A stretch of 64,000 bases of DNA from Tretioscincus oriximinensis (Eukaryota; Chordata; Lepidosauria; Squamata; Gymnophthalmidae), in contig JAJVDF010000027.1 of NCBI GenBank assembly GCA_022410635.1, positions 1,475,681 to 1,539,680 on the forward strand, given 5' to 3'. The notes under the pieces are model-generated. The model had not been told where the DNA came from, searched no databases, and worked only from the letters and a program-made list of their open reading frames with translations. Position numbers and translations under genes: made by a program. Of the stretch, positions 55,434-64,000 are shown piece after piece. The stretch's first letter is position 1, and every line of letters begins with the position of its first letter.

Positions 55434-55911
55434 CAATCTGCTTCTGAAGTTGGTCTCTCCTCTTAAATGGTTGAATCAAAAGACAGGATTTATTGCTGAG
55501 CCCAATTTAAGGTGCTGAAAATGACACGTACTTGGGCTCAAATATCTTCTTCTGAATTATCAGACAGCAGTTCATGAAAGAACTTTTTCAGTGACTTCTG
55601 CTAAGTGGTGTAATCATATTAATCTTGTGGTATGTTTTCTTATATACTTTTTGAATAATTATAAACTGTTTGATTCATCTCTTCATCCACTCCTTTGGTC
55701 TTGGAGCATTGGTTATTCCTACTCTAGGGCTGTATCCTCACTAGGGGAAAGAAAATGGGTGCAAAAACTCTGTGCTTGGCACAGGGTGCATGCAGTTCCC
55801 ATTAAACCTAAATGGGAAACGCTGTTGCCATATGCAGTTTGAACAGCCACACATTTTCTTAGCAGATTTCACTCAGAAAACCGTTGCAAGTGCCGCTTAA
55901 CGCAGTTGGTG

Positions 55912-56200
55912 TTAAGTGCTTCGGGTGATGGTTTTGGCATGTACTTTGACTGGACAGCAAACTGTCTTGGGGAAGCCAGAAGCATCCCCAGGGATTGGGG
56001 GAGATCCTTGGCAACTAGTCACCACCTTCTCTAACACCTTAACAAAGAAAAGGATACTAACTATAGGTTGGTAGTTATTTAATACTTCTGGATCCAGGGA
56101 AGAACTCTTAAGGAGGGGGCATATCACAGCTTCCTTCAAAGCTGATGGCATCTCTCCCCCTCCTAGAGAGACATTTATCAAAGGAGTAAGCCTTTTTTAA
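55912..56200 (-). mobile_element. L2 LINE reverse transcriptase N-terminal fragment
   Basis: The minus frame reads MPSALKEAVICPLLKSSSLD, then NNYQPIVSILFFVKVLEKVV, the conserved L2 segment before the first reverse transcriptase motif (usually NNYRP..NLPF..KVLEK). No other part of the element is adjacent. Confidence 0.8.
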
Positions 56201-58228
56201 TGGTTCTGAATTAAATGGAATTCTACATGGATGAAACTTACTTTTTGGAGCCATAACTTCTGACTGAGAATTTTCAATATCAGGGAAAAATTACATGGTC
56301 TTCAACTATATACATTTTTTATACTGCTTTTGGTATTACTCTTAATCTTGAGTGTGAAAAGCTAGTGAAGATAAGTAAACTGCCACAGAGATTTTCAGTG
56401 TTCACTAATGTTGTCACTTGTAATTAGGTGGGGACAACTATTTTAAGACATCCACGTTGGAAGGAAGCTCAATGTGTTTCTTGAGATAGTTTAGTTCACC
56501 AATGACGACATACTATCAGTGTCACCTAGGAAATGAAACATGTTGCCATGGGAACTTCAAGGCTGCATTATTACACATCCTCAAAATGTTGACATAAAAA
56601 AGTGGTCTATGTAGGTGCATCGTACAAATACGTAGATTATTGCAAATCCAAAGTACTTTTCTTTAAATATTTAATGAAACAAGAGTCTTTCCTTTTCTAA
56701 TTCAGCGGAGTTGGAGAAAGCTGGAAGAAAAGCCTAGTATGCTCATACTAAGTATCCCAATAATTGCAAAACTCTGCAAGATCCTATTGACAAAATGTTA
56801 AAAATATGTTCCTTTGGGAACGAGTTCAAGATTTTCCTAAAGTATGCGTCATCCCCATAGAGAAGCCACCTTAGAGGTGTTGGGTTGACAGAGACCTCTA
56901 GTTCCACAAGAATGTTGCTCAAATGTAGATGAATTACTTCTAGGAACTGGAATAGCTAGAGAAAACTTGCAGAAATTTTGGTCACTGCATTTGGAACTAA
57001 TGCAGTATTTGTGACTGCATTAGCTCAAGCTGCTGTGATAAAGTGGCCTGAAGTGATGAGACTTTAGAGAACAAAGTGATGAGACCTTAAAGAACATTGC
57101 TAGAGCTTCCCCAAGGGCTACTTTTACTATCTTTGGGGGTTATAAGTTTATAAACTTGTGACTCAGCTCCCAAATGCTTGAATATTCAGTCCATAACCTC
57201 TAAAATTCCAAACAAAGGATAAATGCTGGAAGTTGAAAAACACATTTGAGAATATGTGCTATAGACTATAGACTTTTGAGGATGATTGGGCCTACCTTGG
57301 TTGTACCATTTCCTAGAATTAGCTTAACAGCCCAAGACATTTCCATTTTTTTAAAAAAAGAGAAAATGCTTTTAAAGGAAAATTTTTGATAAACAAAAAT
57401 GTAAACTGCACTGCCATTAGGAAAATATAACTACTTCCAATTCTATCAAGTGCATGGATTTGTTTTTATGATTTAGTGAATTTGGAATATTTTAAAATTT
57501 AAATTCTTGTTTATTGCTTTAGTCAATTTTCTTGGTATTTTAAGAGTTCAAAGTTTAAAAAGCTAATGTACTAATACTAGTACTACTAATACTAGCAATA
57601 CTAATATTAATTATATTATCACTCCTATCCAAAATCAGATTTGCTAGAAAAATTTCTCAGAGTTCATATTCACAAGTGACTTACCCAAATTTACTTATTG
57701 GGTTGTCAAAAATAAGGGAAACCCACATAGTACCACCAATGTCTGCCTACAGTGTCTGCAGAGATTCCACACTGGCAAAGTTGTTTGAAGAGTTTTGAGA
57801 GCATATCAAATATCCCTTTTTCTCCAGCTTTCATTCAAGGGAATAGAAACCCTCCACCATCAGGTTCCAAGTCAGGATTATTCTCTTGTTGTGACAGCCC
57901 TGATTACTGGCAGCATCATAGCTACCTTTCCTTCCCTCCCTGAGATAAGAGAGGACTCAACTGTATTATTTATTTCTTTGTACTTTTATAGTGTTCTAGA
58001 ACATAGAACATTTTTCCTTATAGTTCTCATCAATGAAATTCTCTCCGTCCCTACCACCATTCCATCCTTTCTCTTGTCACATTCAAAGCCCAGTAAAAAG
58101 GGGTCCTATTTTCCAGGGCCTTTGATGAGTAATTTGCTTTAATTAACTTTTGTATAATATTATTTATTAAATTAATGTATCACTTGTATTCTTTTATTGC
58201 ATTGATTGCTGACATTGTGTATTATGTA
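56201..58228. other. No gene seen
   Basis: AT-rich DNA. A run of TACTAATACTAGTACTACTA-type short repeats lies at 57566-57620. The 115-codon plus frame at 57795-58142 has no recognised domain. Confidence 0.45.
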
Positions 58229-58778
58229 AACTGACCAGATTTTCTGAGGCTCAAACCGGGGTAATGGAAATCACATGCGTATGCCTCCGAAATCCCTGGC
58301 TGAGAAATCTGTGAAGTGAGAATTTTTATAAGTGCGTGAGAATTTTTAAAGTGAGTGAGAACTTTTTGGAGTGTGCAAGAAAATGGCATTTAAAATTTTT
58401 TTTTACTGAGGAGAGGGTGCCTTCAGGAGCTGGCCCTGGTTGCAGAGCCCCCTAGTGGTGATGCAGTATGTTTTTTTTTTAAATAAAACATTAAAATATT
58501 TTTTTAAGTGTATGAGAATTTTTAAATTTTTTTAATTTTTTTACTTCAGGAGCTGGCCTCGGTTGCCAGCGCCCCCTAGTCGTGATGCAGTATTTTTTTT
58601 TNAAAAAAATCAATATATATATATATTTATATATATTTATTTATTTATTCCTCAGCAAAGGAAAGCAAAATATATATATATTTTTCCTCATCAAAAAATG
58701 GAAAAATGGTGCCCCCTCAGGAGGGTGGGGTAGACACCCCCAAACCGAATCCCATCAAAAGGGGTCATCTAGTCAGCC
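58229..58778. mobile_element. Long palindromic-family member with internal dimer, copy D
   Basis: The left end AACTGACCAGATTTTCTGAG and right end AAAAGGGGTCATCTAGTCAGCC-type terminus (58759-58778) match the GGCTGACCAGATGACCCC family, and TA flanks both sides (58227-58228, 58779-58780). The 550-bp interior carries two direct copies of CAGGAGCTGGCC...CCCCCTAGT (from about 58433 and 58546), short GTGAGAATTTTT repeats and AT-rich runs. One N at 58602. Confidence 0.62.
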
Positions 58779-59019
58779 TAGTATTATATATATTATACAG
58801 CACCATGAACATAGATGTCGCTTTATAAATAAATAAATGAAATAAACTTAAATTCTCAGGATGAGTTATAATAGTATAAAAATAATGAACTTCACTAAAA
58901 CTCCCTGGCCTGTGCAACTACAACCATTGTAGATTTGTTTCTTGATATGGCCTCCTTTCTGCAAAAGTTCTGCAGTACTAGGCTAGCAGTAAATGAATTT
59001 TAATCTGTCACCTTTTTGT

Positions 59020-59387
59020 TCATTTGTTTGTTTATACTTTTACCCTGCTAAAAGGCCTCAGGGTGGTCAACAGTAAAAAAAAATTATACAGAATTGACAT
59101 ATTAATTAAAACAGTATCAAAACAGTAACCGAAGGTGGAAAGAAAAATTGCATTTCTTCAACTAAAGACCAGGTTAAAGATGTGCTTCTTCAAGGATCCT
59201 CTAAAAGAATACAATGATGATGACTGATGCACCGTGTGGGGGAGACTATTCCATAGACTGGTAGCAACCACCAAGAAGGCCCTGCCTCATTTCCCCACTC
59301 CATTTGCTGTTGAGGGGGGTGGTACAGCCAGGAGGGCCTCCCATGTAGATTTTAAAGCACAGGCAGGTTGGTATGGGTTAGCTATAT
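59020..59387 (-). mobile_element. L2 LINE 3' end
   Basis: AAAGGCCTCAGGGTGGTCAA, AAGACCAGGTTAAAGATGTG, GGGGGAGACTATTCCATAG and AGCCAGGAGGGCCTCCCATG match the L2 3' end at 47920-48250 in order. Confidence 0.78.
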
Positions 59388-59585
59388 AAGAACATAAGAA
59401 GAGCCATACTGGATAAGGCCACAGCCCATCTAGTCCAGCATTCTGTCTCACACAGAGGCCCACCAGATGCACCTGGGCAGTCCGAACAGAGGAAAGCAAA
59501 ATATCCTCCTGTTCCTGACTCCCTGCAAATGGTATTTCAGGAGTCCTGCCTGTTACTCCATCCCAGAGGCAACATCCAGGCCATC
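59388..59585 (-). mobile_element. CR1 LINE 3' end, TTCTTATG subfamily
   Basis: AGAACATAAGAAGAGCCATA, CTAGTCCAGCATTCTGTCTC, TGCACCTGGGCAGTCCGAAC and CAGAGGCAACATCCAGG. Short 5'-truncated copy directly after the L2 fragment. Confidence 0.86.
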
Positions 59586-62239
59586 CAGCTATGGCCTTTT
59601 ATGCAGTTATTGTGCTAGATCTATTTTAGTAACCCTATATTTGCTTGATCTGGATTAATCATAGCAGTGAGCATCTGCATTAAGCAGATTAGAAGAGAAA
59701 CAATGCAGGTACAAAATCACTTTCTTGCATGATGTGACGTGAGCCTCCAGGGTAGCATTGCCCATACCTTATTGCAATTCAGCTCACTTCCCCATCAACC
59801 AGTGGGTTCTTGTATGATGTCGCTACAGCAACTGCATTGTAAAGATGAGCTCGCCACATTGCCTGAATGGCGCATGCTACTTCCAACCATATCCATGTTC
59901 ATGCAAATCTGATCAATGTGCAGATGTGTGGCTGCTTAATTCAGATCAGATGGCATTAGCATGGATGGAGTATTAATGTGGTATATCACTAATCTGTTTT
60001 AGATCTTTCTGAACTAGGTTTTATTGTGAAAGTAAGTGTGGAAGCTTGCAAATAGGGGCTTAGATTTTGCCCTGCCCTGCTGCTGGGAAAAGCTCTGACC
60101 TTCCCCACTACCAGGCCAAATGGCAGCTGGGCCAACATACATTGCCTTTCCCTGGCCTGCTGCTGGGGAAGGCACTCACCATGCTTCATGATGACTGCCA
60201 TGATGGAACTNCATGCACCGTTTCACCAAATCTGTGCATAAAAGGCTTATAAATGCAGCCCAGACTAACATTATTTTCTTTTCCTGTCTAGTGAGTGAAT
60301 GACATGTTTTAATTAAAAGTAGCACCAGCATGCTACCGTTGTTATATTTAAATATAGATTATATTGCATTCAATTTTGTCTTGCAATTTTTGTTGAAAAA
60401 TCAGCAGCTTTTGTTGCCTGTGTTAAGGTCAATTCAGTCAGAGTTTTTCCACAAATAGGGTTCTTGTGTCAGATTATCCACACTATAAAATACCTGACAT
60501 ATGTAGAAATTGGGGGGAAAACGACATTTATGTAAAAGAGCATAAAATCCATTTTGATTCTTCCAAAAGCTTCACAAAAGCTAGATTTAACATCTTATAT
60601 ACTGCAGGTAAGATATAATTGGACCCAGTATTCACAGCATTGTTGTCCATGCAGGGCAAATCAAGTTGAGATTGTCATGCATACCAGTGTTGTGAGCATA
60701 TTTGAGCGGCAACTCTTGGCCCCAAAAGCTGAAAATCTTGGTCATCTCACGCACTAAATTTGATGCTCTCACTTCGAGTCCCACCCCACAAGTGATGTCA
60801 CTCTGGATGCCATTTCCGGAATAGAGAGCAGGAGAGACATCATTTGTGATATCACTTCCTGCCCTGGGGCTTGGGGTGCCCTTTCTGGAAGAAGGGGCCA
60901 AAAGTGACATGATGTCACTCTTGGCCTCGGTGGAATGATCATACATGCTGCACGAGAATTCCTATTTCATATGAGAGTAGATAATCTGATAAAACATGCA
61001 AGATTTTCCCAGCATTGAGTCACATACTCTGATACATTGCACGGCTCCATGTTCTATTTTTATCCTACCAATTGTCACTAACTCTCTACCAAAGGGTGAT
61101 GCCATATGTGTAATGCTGCTATTGGAAGATAAAAATCCCCAGATCTATGCTCAAGTGACAACATTTATCAATGCAGCTGTTAAAGAGCTCAAATTCTAAG
61201 CTCAAACTGAGCTATTGTTTTATATATTAAATTTCAGCTTTTTCCTTCTGTAAGCTAAGCTTTATCAACAAGTTCAAAATTTTGTACAGTTCTGGTCAGC
61301 AGTCATTACAATAAATTGATTGATTCTTCCAAGATTCTGATTTTACTGAACAAAATATGAATGAAAACATTCAGAAACGTGTACTTCTGTTTCTGCAATT
61401 GTAATTTGCATCTATCGACTTGTAAACTTATTAAATTCCATTAAAAAAACCCTGTTTTCTTTTTATTCCCTGTTCCTTATTTGACATTATATGTTGCCTC
61501 AATTCAGTTTTTCGGGAACAATTATTTTACATTCATTTTACAAGTCCAAAGTGCCCTCCATTTTCTTGAAAGTAAATCGCACCAATTTTAATGTAACTTA
61601 TTCCTGCCAAGTATATCCACATGGGACGCTGCTTAAAGTATTGTCAATGTCCAGGTTGATTGTCTGCTTTTACAGGAATCAAAATAACAGATTTGAGGAC
61701 CATCTGGGAAATTAAGCAACTGTGCTCCAGGCAATACTTCACCTTGTTTTCAGCAAATGCTAAACTTTGCCTCTAGCATTACAGTGTTTGGACAGCTTGG
61801 AAGGGGCAGCTGGTCTGTGAGAGTTGGAGCCGACAGCAGCCGTTCTTTACACTGTGACTGGACTTCTTTAAATTTAGATGCTCATATTTTCAGGGTTGCA
61901 CAGGGCAGATCTCATGAGGTGGCAGATGATGCACCTGGATAAGGTCAAGGTTCCTGTACATATACTCTTTCTGTAGAAGAAAATATTTCAGTAGATATTG
62001 TCATAATAGTTTATGGGCTTTTCTGCGCTTACTTGATTCGGTCTGGTTGATCTCAGCTGCATCATGCAATTGACTGGACAGGATCTGCCCTAGCATCAGC
62101 TCTGACTTGAATCAACCTCCAAAATGGTGACAGCTGAGAATGAACAAGTTCCTGGCCCCAGAGCCACCAGGAGATTCATTTTGGTTGCATGTCTTGTTTC
62201 CTGAAAATGTCTTCCCCGCGACCTTGGTATGCTGATGGA
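59586..62239. other. No gene seen
   Basis: AT-rich unique sequence. 60790-60920 holds three near-palindromic CRE-like motifs (AGTGATGTCACT, GTGATATCAC, GACATGATGTCAC). 60066-60200 contains a loose direct repeat (CTGCTGGGAAAAGC and CTGCTGGGGAAGGC). One N at 60211. Frames up to 104 codons show no known domain. Confidence 0.45.
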
Positions 62240-62528
62240 ATGTTTAGTGGTAGCTAACAGCTTGGATAGTTTCAAGGCAGGATTAGACAGGTTTATGGAC
62301 ACCAAGGGTATAAATGGATACTAGGATGAATGTCTGGATGTTGCCTCCGGGTTGGAGCAACGGGCAGGACTCCTGAGATACCATTTGCAGGGAGTCATGA
62401 ACAGGAGCATATTTTGCTTTCCTCTGTTCAGATTGCCCAGGTGCATCTGGTGGGCCTCTGTGTGACGCAGAATGCTGGACTTGATGGGCTGTAGCCTGAT
62501 CCAGTATGGCTCTTCTTATGTTCTTATG
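62240..62528 (+). mobile_element. CR1 LINE 3' end, TTCTTATG subfamily
   Basis: TAGTGGTAGCTAACAGCTTG, GATTAGACAGGTTTATGGAC, CCAGGTGCATCTGGTGGGCC and a tail TCTTCTTATGTTCTTATG. One of the least diverged copies here. Confidence 0.88.
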
Positions 62529-62943
62529 TAATCATATCTACCAGTATTCCAGATCTATACTGGAGCAGAAGGCCATATTGATCTAGATTATGGTCTGTCT
62601 GGTGTAAATGGAGCATAGTAGCAGGGGGGGAGGGTACTTTAGTTTGTACTGTCTGGATGTCTATATCATGAAATATTATAATCCCAGGGAACTAAAACAT
62701 TCTCTATGTGTTCTCTCCCGTAATATAGTGATGAAGGACTGCTTCAACTGATTGGCCCTGTTTTCATAGGTTTGGTATTATGTTTTAGGATCTGTTACAT
62801 CTGGCAACAATGAAATGAACATGCCACTGAGTTTTTACTTCCTTTCTCTTCTGTATATGTAACCAGGTTTGCAACTAACCTGGGATGTGGAAAGTATTTG
62901 AAATGGACTTGTGCTCAATACAGAAAAAACCCTGATCTCAATA
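62529..62943. other. No gene seen
   Basis: Unique sequence between the CR1 tail and the Tigger-like MITE; no features recognised apart from a short G run at 62625-62631. Confidence 0.4.
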
Positions 62944-63287
62944 CAGTGGTACCTCGGTTCCCGAACACAATTCGTTCCGGCAGGACGGTCGAGAACCAAT
63001 TTGTTCGGGAACCGAAGCAAGGTGCGCCGGGCCGAAAAAACGCNCCTTGATGACGTCTGCAAGGCGCGCCGGGCCGAAAAAACGCACTTTGATGACCTCA
63101 GTAAGGCGCGCCGGGCCGAAAAAACGCGCTTTGATGACCTCAGCAAGGCGCGCCGGGCCGAAAGAACGCCGGAGGAAGTTCGAGTTCCAAATCGGTGTTC
63201 GGATTCCAGGACAAAAGTTTCTGGAATCTGCCGGTCGAACACCGGTTTGGTCGACTTTCAAGGCGTTCGAGAACCGAGGTACCACTG
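62944..63287. mobile_element. Tigger/pogo-like MITE with 42-bp internal repeats (3 full units)
   Basis: The same family as 32859-33160: CAGTGGTACCTCGGTTCCCG at the left and CGAGAACCGAGGTACCACTG at the right, TA on both flanks. The 42-bp units begin at 63017, 63059 and 63101, with a partial unit at 63143. The total of 344 bp is exactly 42 bp more than the other copy. Because 42 is divisible by 3, frames stay open through the array. One N at 63044. Confidence 0.87.
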
Positions 63288-63887
63288 TATGTGCTTTTGG
63301 TTTGCACTTTTGATTGCCTTTGGCAAAGAGCTGATGACTTCCTGTCTTTTCCATTGGGTCAGAAACAGCCTTTTGCAACAATTAATACTTTAGTGGAAGA
63401 GGAATAGAAGTTGTTTAAGATATTGTACTGCTATGCAGAATATTTGATTTAATCTCTCTGGGCAAAGTGAAATAATCCTGGGAGTGCCTAGTTATGAAAT
63501 ATCATAAATATTATCAATATTTCATAATATCAAATATCGTAAATATCATGATTGGAGGTTGATAAGTGACATCTGAAAGGAACCCCAAATATTTGAAACA
63601 TACAAATATTTTAAAAATTGTCCTCAATTGCAATAAAACAACTTTCTGTATACCTCTTTATCATTAATGCAAGAAAGGAAAATAATGGTTCTAATAAAGA
63701 TTTGGACAAGCGAGATTATTATTATTATTTTAATTAATACATTCACAGTTTAAAAGAAGAAATATATGCACACATAAAACTTAACAGGATGGAGTGATGT
63801 TAGAGATATTTTCATGAAAATCTTTACAGGTTATATTTTTCCCAATGACTTTCTATTATGAAGCAAACTTTAGCCTGTATTGTTACT
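63288..63887. other. No gene seen
   Basis: AT-rich DNA with a short ATTATTATTATTATTTT run at 63715-63731 and repeated AAATATCATAAATAT words near 63500-63550. Confidence 0.4.
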
Positions 63888-64000
63888 GCGAGACATTTCG
63901 TGTAATGGTTAGAGTGCTGGACTCTTACCTGGTAGCCTCCCAATTCAATTCCACACTCCATGACTCCACACACATCCAGCTGGTGACCTTGGGCCAATCA
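63888..64000 (+). mobile_element. Family 1 SINE, cut by window end
   Basis: GTGTAATGGTTAGAGTGCTG (A box), CTTACCTGGTAGCCTCCC, CAATTCAATTCC (decayed B box) and GGTGACCTTGGGCCAATC. The tail lies beyond the window. Confidence 0.8.

Noticed and set aside
62835..63393. Overlapping 135-160 codon frames on both strands
   Set aside because: They arise from the 42-bp repeat, divisible by three, inside a palindromic MITE and show no transposase motif.

Overview
The window is non-coding vertebrate nuclear DNA, almost certainly from a squamate reptile (lizard or snake). Three things support this: a Sauria-type SINE whose Bov-B-like tail reads AAAGCGGGGTATAAAAAYCAACTC followed by CTT repeats (split: AAAGCGGGGTATAAA, then AYCAACTC); many L2 and CR1 LINE fragments; and a SPIN-like hAT element. 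SPIN elements are known to have spread horizontally through squamates and other tetrapods. A tuatara or another non-avian reptile is a less likely alternative. No prokaryotic features, CRISPR arrays or complete protein-coding genes are visible. Most open frames longer than 60 codons are chance frames or decayed LINE protein.

Layout. From 1 to about 25.7 kb the DNA is intron-like or intergenic, with CR1 3' ends, tRNA-derived SINEs, L2 tails and several short palindromic DNA transposons. It contains a 594-base assembly gap in GC-rich sequence at about 15.0-15.6 kb. From about 25.73 to 28.36 kb lies a strong CpG island with two good 5' splice donors. The second donor ends a candidate first coding exon (start at 28248, N-terminus MSKKRKSPGSG); I do not recognise the gene. 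Everything to the right would be its first intron or intergenic DNA if the gene runs left to right. From 28.4 to 64 kb the DNA is AT-rich with scattered LINE, SINE and MITE insertions, and a possible solo LTR at about 54.0-54.7 kb.

The most interesting content is the set of non-autonomous DNA transposons. There are two Tigger-like copies that differ by exactly one 42-bp internal unit. A SPIN-like hAT has a GC-rich interior in place of the usual AT-rich one. Two further hAT-type elements share TAGGGWTGCC-type ends and have perfect 8-bp target duplications. A TA-flanked palindromic family has four copies. There are also several foldback families, a three-level nested insertion at 43.2-44.1 kb, and a 58-bp retroposed fragment inside a CR1. 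All family names come from reading the sequence and from memory of the families; no database search was run. Scattered single N bases (for example 9302, 11424, 16099, 20195, 26336, 37905, 58602, 60211, 63044) suggest a draft assembly.
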